From Actinomycetes bacterium (GTDB lineage Bacteria; Actinomycetota; Thermoleophilia; Gaiellales; Gaiellaceae): DNA of 55,504 bases. The notes beneath the pieces are model-generated. The model was given only the letters and a program-made list of their open reading frames with translations, had not been told where the DNA came from and ran no database searches. A program made the translations under genes and the position numbers. Positions 1 through 7,119 of this stretch are shown in pieces; the first letter of the stretch is position 1, and each line of letters begins with the position of its first letter. The DNA is taken from positions 1 through 55,504 of the forward strand of contig JAPOVR010000083.1 in the NCBI GenBank assembly GCA_026708005.1, read 5' to 3'.

Positions 1-168
1 GCATGCTCCGGCCTATGCGGAGCGCGACGCTTATTGTCAACCCGCGGGCGTCAGGAGTCACACCGGACGCACTCGACCGAGCCGCGGCTGCTCCTTTCCT
101 GACCCGGGCGGCTATCCTCTGCCGAGCCGCTGCGCCTCGTCGAGCCCGAGGCGCACATCCGAGCAGCC
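1..168. other. Leader region upstream of the HIT gene
   Basis: No coding region can be supported here. A TATCCT hexamer at 113-118 could be a -10 box about 50 bp before the HIT start codon, without a convincing -35. Any upstream gene lies outside the window. Confidence 0.3.
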
Positions 169-522
169 ATGGCCGAGGACACCATTTTCGGGAAGATCAT
201 CCGGCGCGAGCTCCCGGCTGACATCGTTTACGAAGACGAGCTCGTCATCGCGTTTCGGGACATCAACCCGCAGGCGCCGACCCACGTACTCGTCTGCCCG
301 AAGAAGCCCATTGCGACGGCCGATCACATTGGCGAGGAGGACGAGGCGGTCATGGGGCGTGCGCTTCGCATCGCCGCACAGGTCGCCCGCAACGAGGGGA
401 TCAGCGGCGAGGGCTACCGGCTGATCATCAACTGCAGGGAGCACGGCGGGCAGGAGGTCTACCACCTCCACGTGCATGTGCTCGGGGGCCGGCCGCTCGG
501 GAGGATGCTAGGATCCTCCTGA
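169..522 (+). CDS. HIT family (histidine triad) nucleotide-binding hydrolase
   Basis: This 117-residue protein is a full-length single-domain HIT protein of the HINT type. Such proteins hydrolyse nucleoside phosphoramidates or related adenylated nucleotides in the cytoplasm. The N-terminus ([20 protein letters not shown]) is typical, and the catalytic triad H-x-H-x-H lies at residues 99-103 inside [10 protein letters not shown], followed by the usual G-R-P-L-G tail. The ATG start has only a weak Shine-Dalgarno. The last codons and the stop lie in a 67-bp sequence repeated downstream at 880-946, so the 3' end has been duplicated. The physiological substrate cannot be told from sequence. No operon partner is evident. 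Confidence 0.93.
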   Translation: MAEDTIFGKIIRRELPADIVYEDELVIAFRDINPQAPTHVLVCPKKPIATADHIGEEDEAVMGRALRIAAQVARNEGISGEGYRLIINCREHGGQEVYHLHVHVLGGRPLGRMLGSS

Positions 523-577
523 TCGCAACGCGCGTTCCCCAACCTGTTGTGCGCTGCGGCGGCCGTCGTAGGCTGCG
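511..577. repeat. 67-bp direct repeat, copy A (3' end of HIT gene)
   Basis: This segment recurs at 880-946 with only about four mismatches, offset by 369 bp. It includes the last three codons and the TGA of the HIT gene. The two copies bracket the first copy of the dispersed GTGAC element. Confidence 0.85.
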
Positions 578-740
578 TCAGGAGCGGCGCGCGCGGGCGG
601 CTCGGCGGCAGGCTTGGTGTCACCGCGGGGTCTGGCAGCTCGGCGAGCGATGGGCCCTGCAGGCGCAGGCAGCGTGGCCGGCTCGGCGCCCAGGCCGGCG
701 CCCAGAATCACGGCCGCTCGCAGAGGCGCAAGACGCGCAG

Positions 741-856
741 AATCGGCTGTGCAGAGCCGGCGGAGTTTCGTGACACTCTTGTGACAACCCGCGCGGAAGC
801 TGCACGCCTTTCTGGGCTACCCTCCCCCGGGTGGGGAGTGGGTTGCCCTTCGCAAC
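741..856 (+). repeat. Dispersed GTGAC/TACCCT element, copy 1
   Basis: Two GTGAC pentamers sit 11 bp apart (770-774 and 781-785). A 31-bp spacer follows, then GGCTACCCT and a C/G-rich dyad (CTCCCC...GGGGAG at 821-837) and GGTTGCCCTTCG. The same order and spacing recur at about 4.9, 12.35 and 15.0 kb. It looks like two tandem regulator sites ahead of a -10-like TAnnnT, but could also be a short non-autonomous repeat. Confidence 0.75.
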
Positions 857-879
857 GGCCGGGCGGCCTGACTCGGCTC

Positions 880-946
880 GGGTCCTCCTGATCGCAACGC
901 GCGTTCCCCAACCTCCTGTGCGCTGCGGCGGCCGTCGCAGGCTGCG
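880..946. repeat. 67-bp direct repeat, copy B
   Basis: Second copy of the sequence at the 3' end of the HIT gene, including a stop codon in the equivalent position. It lies just upstream of the methyltransferase gene. Confidence 0.85.
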
Positions 947-974
947 CTTGCGCCCGCGGCCATAGTCCTTCGTT

Positions 975-1829
975 GTGAGCTGCAACGAGGAGATGGTGGA
1001 GTTCTGGAACGGCCAGCTGGGGCTGCAGTGGGTGCACCACCAGGAGCTGCTGGATGCGCAGCTGGCCGAGTTCGGCCGGCGCTCGCGGGCCCTGCTGGGG
1101 CCGCTCGCAGGCGTCCGTGTGCTCGATGTCGGCTGCGGGTGCGGAGCCAGCGCGCTCGAGCTTGCCAGGGCGGTTGGGTCTAGAGGCCGCGTTGTCGGCA
1201 TCGATATCTCGGCGCCGATGCTCAGCCGCGCGCGGGCCCGAGCCCGAGCGCTCGGTCTGAGCGCGACCGTGAGCTTCATGGAGGCCGACGCGCAAATCGC
1301 CGAGCTTGGTGCCGGCGTCTTCGATGCCGTGTACTCCCGTTTCGGCGTCATGTTCTTCGCTCGGCCGATCGCAGCGTTTCGGAACCTCTCCAGAACGCTG
1401 AAGGCCGGCGGGCTCATCGCGTTCGTCTGCTGGCGCCGCGCAGAGCGCAACCCGTGGTTCACGGAAACGGCGGAAGCTGCTTCGGCCCACCTCACGCTGC
1501 CGGAGGAGCTGCCCCCGCGTGCCCCCGGGCCATTCGGACTCGCCGAGCGCTCGTGGATCGAGGAGGTCCTGAGCAGGGCAGGGTTCGCAGAGCTTGAGAT
1601 TCAAAGCAGCGACGTGCCCATGGACCTCTCGGCCAAACTCGAAGACCTCGTCGAGCTCCAGCTCTCGATCGGGCCTGTCGGCCGAGCGCTGCGGGAGACC
1701 GCGGTCTCGCTGAAGACTCGCGGCCAGGTCGAGCGTGCCGTGCGGGAGGCGCTCGGGACGTTTCTGACCCCGCGCGGATACGTGGCGCCCGCGAGCGTGT
1801 GGCTGGTGCAAGCGCGGTGCCCGCGTTGA
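975..1829 (+). CDS. Class I SAM-dependent methyltransferase
   Basis: The 284-residue protein has a Rossmann methyltransferase domain. Motif I (VLDVGCGCG) is near residues 48-56, the acidic ribose-binding segment (VVGIDIS) near 73-79, and a post-motif region (FDAVYSRFGVMFF) near 115-128. It resembles the UbiE/type-11 methyltransferase superfamily that acts on small molecules. The N-terminal FWNGQLGLQWV resembles proteins annotated as type-11 methyltransferases. The substrate is unknown. The first start is GTG; an ATG 18 bp downstream is also possible because a GAGGAG precedes it, though too closely. It stands alone between repeat-containing gaps. Confidence 0.85.
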   Translation: MSCNEEMVEFWNGQLGLQWVHHQELLDAQLAEFGRRSRALLGPLAGVRVLDVGCGCGASALELARAVGSRGRVVGIDISAPMLSRARARARALGLSATVSFMEADAQIAELGAGVFDAVYSRFGVMFFARPIAAFRNLSRTLKAGGLIAFVCWRRAERNPWFTETAEAASAHLTLPEELPPRAPGPFGLAERSWIEEVLSRAGFAELEIQSSDVPMDLSAKLEDLVELQLSIGPVGRALRETAVSLKTRGQVERAVREALGTFLTPRGYVAPASVWLVQARCPR

Positions 1830-2207
1830 GCGACAGCCCGAACGAGGGCCCATCGCTGCCCGGGGTGCCGGCAGCTCCAAGGCGGTCGGCATCTCGGTGA
1901 GGTGAGCGGTCGCCTTGCCTCGCCCGACGTGGACGCAGGCGCTGGAGCAGCAATGAGGAGGCCCGGCGGCGCACGCGGCGCGCTCGCGGCGCCCCGGGCC
2001 CGACACCAGAGGGGTTGGGGCCCTGGTGTGGAAGTAGTTTACTGGCTACACGACCCCGATGGCAAGTGGCAGCGGTGCGCCTCTGAGGAGCCTAGCCGCT
2101 GAGAGCAGGCTCGCCGCATATACGGGGGCGGTGGCTGTCGCAGCGGGTCGCAGGACATCCATCGCAGCGGGATTGATCGCGTCGAGAACGCGCTGCTAGA
2201 GGGCGTG
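1830..2207. other. Intergenic gap between convergent methyltransferase and Fur genes
   Basis: No gene is supported. A 66-codon open frame (1902-2102) has no recognizable domain or ribosome binding site. No strong terminator hairpin with a T tract was seen. Confidence 0.45.
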
Positions 2208-2675
2208 CTACGCGGCCGCCGGCACGGTGCAGTTGGGACAGGAGCCATGCAGGAGAACGTCGTGGCTCTCCACCGCGCAGCCGAGCTGTTCGCTCAGGCT
2301 CTCGATCGCCTCCTCGAGGCCCCGATCCTCGAACGCGATCACCTGGCCGCACTCGTCGCACACGAGGTGATGGTGGTGATGCCCGCTGGGGTGGAGCGCC
2401 TCGTAACGAGCCGCGCTGTCGTTCACGTCGATGCGCTGAACCAGCGCCAGCGATGAGAGAAGCTCGAGGACCCTGTAGACGCTCGCGATGCCAATGGCGC
2501 GGTCTCGGTCCCGCAGCGTATCGAAGATCTCCTGGGCGGTCAGGCAGCAGTCTTGCTCGCCCAAGAGCTCGACGACGGCCTGCCGTGCCGCCCCAGAGCG
2601 GTGGCCGGCGCGCTCAAGGGCCGCGGCGACGTGATCGACCCAAGCGGGCGAGGTTTCTGTGCCCATCGCGCCCAA
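2208..2675 (-). CDS. Fur-family metal-responsive transcriptional repressor
   Basis: The 155-residue protein has a winged-helix N-terminal half (TAQEIFDTLRDRDRAIGIASVYRVLELLSSL) and a C-terminal metal/dimerization half. A His cluster (SGHHHHHLVCDECG) marks the regulatory metal site, and two CxxC pairs (CDEC and CPNC) make the structural zinc site. Members sense Fe (Fur), Zn (Zur), Mn or peroxide (PerR); the sequence does not decide which. The longest start is TTG; an ATG three codons in is equally plausible. A 15-bp dyad and a TATCAT -10 lie right at the start, so it probably represses itself and may be nearly leaderless. No metal transporter is adjacent. Confidence 0.92.
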   Translation of the reverse strand: MGAMGTETSPAWVDHVAAALERAGHRSGAARQAVVELLGEQDCCLTAQEIFDTLRDRDRAIGIASVYRVLELLSSLALVQRIDVNDSAARYEALHPSGHHHHHLVCDECGQVIAFEDRGLEEAIESLSEQLGCAVESHDVLLHGSCPNCTVPAAA

Positions 2676-2690
2676 TGATAGTTGCTCTCA
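2676..2690 (-). promoter_or_regulatory. Candidate Fur-family operator (7-1-7 dyad) overlapping the -10
   Basis: Read on the gene strand the site is TGAGAGCAACTATCA, an imperfect 7-1-7 inverted repeat with five of seven positions paired. This is the architecture of Bacillus Fur/PerR/Zur boxes (TGATAAT-n-ATTATCA). It overlaps TATCAT (5/6 to TATAAT), with CTGACC 17 bp upstream as a weak -35. Binding here would block RNA polymerase on the repressor's own promoter. Confidence 0.55.
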
Positions 2691-3039
2691 CTTGGCCGGT
2701 CAGCCTCGGATGTGCCGGAGAACCTGCGTATCGAGAGGGAGCGAGAGGGAGCACGGCGGTTCTGCGCTCGCGGCTCAGCGCACGACGTTCTCGGTGCTCT
2801 CTGCTGCCCGAACGTGCCCTCTGGCATCGCATCGGCTGTGGGTTGGAGTGCAGAGAGATCGGCTTTCCTCGCACTGGTGAGGATCGAGGCTCAGCGAGGG
2901 GAGGACGGTTGCCTGTGACCGTTCGGGGAGCGTCGAGCTTCCGGGAGGAAAGGGCGCCGGAAGACGAAAGAAGTTCCATGACGCACGACAGGCTCCCGCA
3001 AGCTGAATGTGATCTACGCCGAAGCCGAACGGCTCGGGG
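2691..3039. other. Intergenic gap between divergent Fur and amidase genes
   Basis: No gene is supported. A perfect two-unit repeat of CGAGAGGGAG lies at 2732-2751. The gap may extend to 3144 if the amidase starts at the internal GTG. A promoter for the amidase could not be identified with confidence. Confidence 0.4.
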
Positions 3040-4806
3040 GTGTGCCAGCACACCCCGCGGAAGAACGCCCCGTCGGCCAGCGAGCGCTGCCCTCGATCGG
3101 GCGTTCCCCGGCAACGGGTCGTCCCGCAGCCTCAACCGAACGACGTGACCTCCGAACGGCCTCCCGAGAATAACCACCCCGTCGACAACGCTTCCGTTGG
3201 GCGTTCTGAGTCGCAGGGCTCCCGCGGCGAGCGGCAGTCTTTGCAGGGACGGCTGACGAGCCGCCGCGCGTTCCTGCTGGGCGCTCTGGCGCTGGCGCTG
3301 CCAGCCAGTGCCATTGCGTCGTCGATTGTCAGCTCCGCCCGCTCCGCCTGGCGGCTCCGCGGTGTTCCCAAGGCTCGGGTAACGACGCGCGAGGAGTCGC
3401 TCACGGCCGGCCGGGTGCTCGAAGCGAGGATGGTGGTTCTGCCGGTGCGCGAGGCCCCGCCGTTTACGATGGTCGGCCTGCATTGGCAGGGCTCCGGGGA
3501 GCTGTGGTTTCGCGCTGCAGGTGCGGACTTACCGCTTGGCCCCTGGGTTCGCGCCGAGTGCTGCGAGCGGCCCGATGACGACAGCAACGAGGCGGGGCTG
3601 CCGGATTGGCATCTCGGCAAGCCTGCCTGGACAGGGCCAGCCACGTGCATCCAGTACCGGTATCGGGGTGAGATCAGCGCGTTGCGGGCTCACTTCGTCT
3701 ACAGCGAACCCGTGGCCGACCGCCGCATATCCGCGACCGGAGCTCCCGCAATCATCGCGCGCTCGGGGTGGGTCGCAAACGAGGAACTGGTCCGCGCAGA
3801 GCCGCTGGTGGCCGAGAGGCTCCGTCTGGCGATGCTCCATCACACCGCGGGCGGAGTGCCCGTCACACCTCAGGAATCGGCGGCGATCATCCGAGGCATT
3901 CAGGTCTACCACGTCGAGGCGAACGGCTGGGACGACATTGGCTACAATTTTCTCGTCGATCCCTTCGGTCAGGTGTTCGAGGGGCGTGCGGGCGGGATCG
4001 AGCGGAACGTGGTTGGTGCACACGCGCAGGGGTTCAACACGGGCTCTGTCGGCATCGCCGTGCTCGGGTACTACCAGCAGCAAGGCATCACCCCTGAGGC
4101 CCGTGCTGCGCTCATCAACCTGCTCGCATGGCGGCTCGATGTCGCCCATGTGGATCCGCAGACGCTCCCGAGCGTGCTCTCCAGAGGAAGTGCGCGATAC
4201 CCGAGCCACGTGCCGGTGATCATGCGCGCCGTCTCCGGGCACCGCGATATCGACCTCACGACCTGCCCAGGAGACCATCTCTACGCCGAGCTCAACACGT
4301 TGGCGGCGCACGCCTCCTTCGTCGATCTGCCGAAGCTGTATGAGCCCCGCGTCGAGGGCACGCTGGGCGGGCCGGTTCGCTTCACGGCGCGGCTCTCCCA
4401 GGAGCTCTGGTGGAACGTGGTCGTCACTGACGAGCTCGGGACGACCATGGAGCGGGGCGAAGGCGTGGGTGCGGGCGTGGACTGGACATGGGACGCCTCC
4501 GGTATTTCTGGCGGTCCCTACAACTACACCATCGGCGCAGGGGACGGCGTGCGTCCTGCCACCGGGACCGTCGGGGCCCCACCTCCTCCGCCGCCTCCCC
4601 CTGCACCTCCACCGCCGCGCCGACCCGCTGGAATCCCGCGGCGGATACCGAAGTGGGCCTGGAAGATGCACAAGTGGCACAACCGGCTCGGCGGCCAGCG
4701 GGGCCGGCGGCCGGCCGCGCCCCGTCGACTGCCGAGGTGGTACTGGACGTGGCGAAGGTGGCAGCTCGAGCTCGCCCACTACCGCTCGCAGTATCCGTTG
4801 GAGTAG
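3040..4806 (+). CDS. Tat-exported N-acetylmuramoyl-L-alanine amidase (PGRP/amidase_2 type)
   Basis: The product cleaves the amide bond between MurNAc and the stem peptide of peptidoglycan outside the membrane. A twin-arginine signal, SRRAFLLGALALALPASA, starts near residue 74; the true start is more likely the GTG at 3145 than the first GTG, which would leave a long disordered leader. The amidase_2/PGRP fold spans about residues 240-430, with zinc-ligand histidines in MLHHTAGG (about 266) and SGHRDIDLTTCPG (about 401). A Pro-rich linker (PPPPPPPPAPPPP, about 514) leads to a basic, Trp-rich C-terminus that may bind the wall. Roles could be wall remodelling or attack on competitors. The gene stands alone. 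Confidence 0.88.
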   Translation: MCQHTPRKNAPSASERCPRSGVPRQRVVPQPQPNDVTSERPPENNHPVDNASVGRSESQGSRGERQSLQGRLTSRRAFLLGALALALPASAIASSIVSSARSAWRLRGVPKARVTTREESLTAGRVLEARMVVLPVREAPPFTMVGLHWQGSGELWFRAAGADLPLGPWVRAECCERPDDDSNEAGLPDWHLGKPAWTGPATCIQYRYRGEISALRAHFVYSEPVADRRISATGAPAIIARSGWVANEELVRAEPLVAERLRLAMLHHTAGGVPVTPQESAAIIRGIQVYHVEANGWDDIGYNFLVDPFGQVFEGRAGGIERNVVGAHAQGFNTGSVGIAVLGYYQQQGITPEARAALINLLAWRLDVAHVDPQTLPSVLSRGSARYPSHVPVIMRAVSGHRDIDLTTCPGDHLYAELNTLAAHASFVDLPKLYEPRVEGTLGGPVRFTARLSQELWWNVVVTDELGTTMERGEGVGAGVDWTWDASGISGGPYNYTIGAGDGVRPATGTVGAPPPPPPPPAPPPPRRPAGIPRRIPKWAWKMHKWHNRLGGQRGRRPAAPRRLPRWYWTWRRWQLELAHYRSQYPLE

Positions 4807-5174
4807 CCGGCTCAACCGGCGTGGCTTCCCAGAGGTGGCGCGGTTTCCCGGCCGCCCTAGCGCCGCTAATCAGAGTCGTAGCTGCGCCGCAGGCCTAGCG
4901 CGGCTTTGCAGATTCGGCACAGTTTCGTAACGTTTTTGTGACCAGTTGCACGGAAGCTGCGCGCTCTTGTGGATTACCCTCCCCGGGTGGTGGGTGGACC
5001 CTCCCCGGGTGGTGGGTGGGGCGGGCTGTTCTTGTGTCGGCCAGGGGGTGTGCGGCCCTTCGCGGCGGCTCGTCTCGGCGGCCCGTCTCGGCGCCTGCGG
5101 CGAGCCGCCATTTAAGCGGGCCGACCGCCGATGTGGCAAGGTTCGGCGGCCACAGGCAAAGGAGCGCGCCACCG
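4807..5174. other. Intergenic gap carrying dispersed element copy 2
   Basis: No gene is supported between the amidase stop and the LLM start. The gap contains copy 2 of the dispersed element, with its downstream GC part duplicated in tandem. A good Shine-Dalgarno (AAAGGAGCG) for the next gene closes it. Confidence 0.55.
4895..5022 (+). repeat. Dispersed GTGAC/TACCCT element, copy 2, with internal 22-bp tandem repeat
   Basis: It contains GTAAC and GTGAC 11 bp apart (4927-4931 and 4938-4942), the conserved CGGAAGCTGCGCGC block, and TACCCT at 4975-4980. The unit ACCCTCCCCGGGTGGTGGGTGG then occurs twice head to tail (4976-4997 and 4998-5019), which doubles the -10-like box. Orientation matches the other copies and the downstream LLM gene. 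Confidence 0.75.
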
Positions 5175-6320
5175 ATGATCAGCAAGTTCTCGGTCCTCTA
5201 CGTCGGTCACCTCGATCTCGAGGACGTCGGGCTTGGCGGCAAGCCTGCAGATGAGCGCTGGTACTCGAACGAGCGCTTCCAGGAGGCCTACTGGACGGCG
5301 CGAGAGGTTGCGCAGATGATGGACGAGCGCGGCTTCTGGTGTCTCTGGACGGCCGAGCACCACTTCCAGCGCGAGGGCTACGAGGTCTTCCCGAACCTCA
5401 TCCTGGTCAACACGTGGCTTGCCACGCAGACTCAGCGTCTCAAGCTCGGCTGCGCGTTCAACGTGCTGCCCACCTGGCACCCGATCCGGCTGGCCGAGGA
5501 CTTCGCCGTCGCTGACATCGTCACGAGTGGCCGCATCGTCTTCGGCATCGGCCGGGGCTACCAGACGCGCGAGGTCGAGTCGCTTGGCGCCCCGCTCCTG
5601 GATGGCGATGCCAACCGCGAGCTCTTCGAAGAGCAGGTGGAGCTGCTCATGAAGGCCCTGAACGAGGAGTCCTTCTCCCACCAGGGACGCCACTACCAGG
5701 TGCCGGCACCCGTTGAGTACCGCGGCCGCCCGCTCGAGAACGTCACGCTTGTGCCCCGTCCGCTCAACCGTCCGGTCGAGGTCTGGCAGGCGATCGCCAG
5801 CGGCCGCAGCATCCCGTACATGGCGCACCGTGGGATCAAGGGAATGATCAGCCTGACGGGTGAGCAGATTGCGCTGGAGATGGCCGAGCTCTACCAGGCC
5901 GAGGCTGCCAAGGTCGGCCGTGAGCTCGAGCTTGGCGACGGCCTCTGTCTGGGCTTTGGGCTCTATCTCGCGGACTCCGAGCAAGAGGCGATCGACCGCG
6001 TTCGGCCCTACCACGATGAACGCTACAAGTGGTTTGCTCAGTTCGGGCTCGTTCGCTACGCGGACGAGCGCGGCCGCGTCTGGGGGACGCCTGGGGCGCC
6101 CGCTCGGATACCGACCATCGAGGACGGCGTGGAGCAGAAGGCCTGGCTCTGCGGGCGTCCTGAGGATGTGATCGAGCGCCTGCAGGAGTGGGAAGGGCGC
6201 TATCCGGGTCTCGACCAGGTCATGATCCACTGGGCCGAGGGCATGCCTCGCGAGGAGTTCAAGGAGCAGCTCCAGTGGTTCGCCAGCGACGTGATGCCGG
6301 CCTTCCTCGACCGCGGCTAG
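5175..6320 (+). CDS. LLM-class (bacterial luciferase-like) flavin-dependent oxidoreductase
   Basis: This 381-residue cytoplasmic enzyme has the TIM-barrel LLM fold, which uses FMNH2 or F420 for monooxygenation or hydride transfer. Diagnostic segments are WTAEHHFQREGY (about 55-66), the barrel segment FNVLPTWHPIRLAEDFAVAD, RIVFGIGRGYQTREVE (about 120-135), and a C-terminal WLCGRPEDVIERL loop typical of the alkanal monooxygenase-like group. The start is ATG with AAAGGAG about ten bases upstream; a longer open frame exists upstream but runs through the repeat. Substrate and cofactor cannot be assigned. It may be driven by the promoter-like element in front of it, which is inference. Confidence 0.9.
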   Translation: MISKFSVLYVGHLDLEDVGLGGKPADERWYSNERFQEAYWTAREVAQMMDERGFWCLWTAEHHFQREGYEVFPNLILVNTWLATQTQRLKLGCAFNVLPTWHPIRLAEDFAVADIVTSGRIVFGIGRGYQTREVESLGAPLLDGDANRELFEEQVELLMKALNEESFSHQGRHYQVPAPVEYRGRPLENVTLVPRPLNRPVEVWQAIASGRSIPYMAHRGIKGMISLTGEQIALEMAELYQAEAAKVGRELELGDGLCLGFGLYLADSEQEAIDRVRPYHDERYKWFAQFGLVRYADERGRVWGTPGAPARIPTIEDGVEQKAWLCGRPEDVIERLQEWEGRYPGLDQVMIHWAEGMPREEFKEQLQWFASDVMPAFLDRG

Positions 6321-6497
6321 GTCTCCTGCCAACGGAGGTTGTGGGCGCCACCTCCCCAGAGAGGACACGTAGGCCTGCCCGGCTGTGTGCCGGTGCATCC
6401 TCTCGCCGGCACTGCAATGGAGTGCCCCATCGTTGTGCGGCGATCAGGTCGGGGTAAGCTCGGGCGCATGCTGGCCGCAATCACGGGGAGGAGCAGA

Positions 6498-6989
6498 ATG
6501 GACATCATCCTCAGCCTCGCTGCAGCCGCAGCGGGCGGTCTCTTGCTGCAACGCTTGAACGTTCCCGGCGGCCTGATCATCGGGGCCATGCTCGGAGCGG
6601 CCATCATGACCATCGCTGCCGACTTCAAGGCCGAGCTGCCGGGGCTGCTGCAGGGTGCCTCCTTCATCGTCGTCGGCGCTGCCATCGGGGTGCTCGTCAC
6701 CCGCGATGCGCTCGAAGCTGTCCGGTCCTCGATCGTGCCTGCGCTGCTTGCGGCTGTGCTCATCATCGCGGCGGGGCTGGGCATCGCCTTTCTGCTCCGC
6801 GCTCTCGGGATGGCGCCGATCAACGACGTGCTCGCAACATCGCCGGGAGGGATCACGGCGATCAGCGCAATTGCCGCCCATGAGCGCAACGGTGCCGTGG
6901 AGGTCTCGATCTTCCACCTGATGCGGATGGTCCTCGTCCTGCTCTCGGTCCCCGCGCTCATCCACTTCCTCGTCCGCTCATCCCCCTAG
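6498..6989 (+). CDS. AbrB-family membrane protein, single-repeat form
   Basis: The 163-residue protein carries one copy of the membrane domain that is usually duplicated in AbrB (ammonia monooxygenase-like, PF05145/TIGR03082) proteins of about 350 residues. The signature Pro-Gly-Gly turns are present twice (NVPGGLIIGAMLGAA near 20 and TSPGGITAISAIAAHE near 115). About five hydrophobic helices fill the rest. A dimer would rebuild the normal two-repeat architecture. The function of the family is unclear; a transport role is suspected. The start is ATG after GGGGAGGAG; upstream in-frame codons lack support. The next gene converges on it across a large inverted repeat. Confidence 0.82.
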   Translation: MDIILSLAAAAAGGLLLQRLNVPGGLIIGAMLGAAIMTIAADFKAELPGLLQGASFIVVGAAIGVLVTRDALEAVRSSIVPALLAAVLIIAAGLGIAFLLRALGMAPINDVLATSPGGITAISAIAAHERNGAVEVSIFHLMRMVLVLLSVPALIHFLVRSSP

Positions 6990-7020
6990 CGCCCGCTCGT
7001 CTCCGTGGGCGCCGGCTTGC

Positions 7021-7105
7021 GGCCAGCAGCACGCGCGCTCGGACGTTCCCCTTGCCAGCAGGGCGCCTGCCGACGGCCAGCCGCCCGCGCGTGTTGCTGG
7101 TGGCC
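7021..7105. terminator. Large inverted repeat between convergent genes (bidirectional terminator candidate)
   Basis: GGCCAGCAGCACGCGCG at 7021-7037 pairs with CGCGCGTGTTGCTGG(TG)GCC at 7086-7105 over about 15 bp with one G-T wobble. The 48-nt loop can fold further. There is no T tract, but the position between two convergent stops fits transcript termination or 3' end protection on both strands. Confidence 0.6.
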
Positions 7106-7119
7106 GAGCCAGGCGGCAT

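Larger units (their letters stand above)
523..974. other. Intergenic gap with nested repeats
   Basis: I see no supportable gene in this 450-bp gap. It holds the second 67-bp direct repeat and one copy of the dispersed GTGAC/TACCCT element. Open frames that cross it are low-complexity and Arg/Ala-rich, as expected from GC-rich noncoding DNA. Confidence 0.6.

Noticed and set aside
511..946. Insertion sequence between the 67-bp repeats
   Set aside because: There is no transposase and no terminal inverted repeat; the flanks are too long for a target-site duplication.
1902..2102. 66-codon open frame between the methyltransferase and Fur genes
   Set aside because: No Shine-Dalgarno, no known domain, and an ordinary noncoding composition.
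3529..4815. Long reverse-strand open frame opposite the amidase gene
   Set aside because: It is a mirror of a real gene in GC-rich DNA; no domain, and the + strand has a Tat signal and catalytic residues.
5112..6398. Reverse-strand open frame opposite the LLM oxidoreductase
   Set aside because: No recognizable domain, composition typical of an antisense shadow; the + strand matches LLM signatures throughout.
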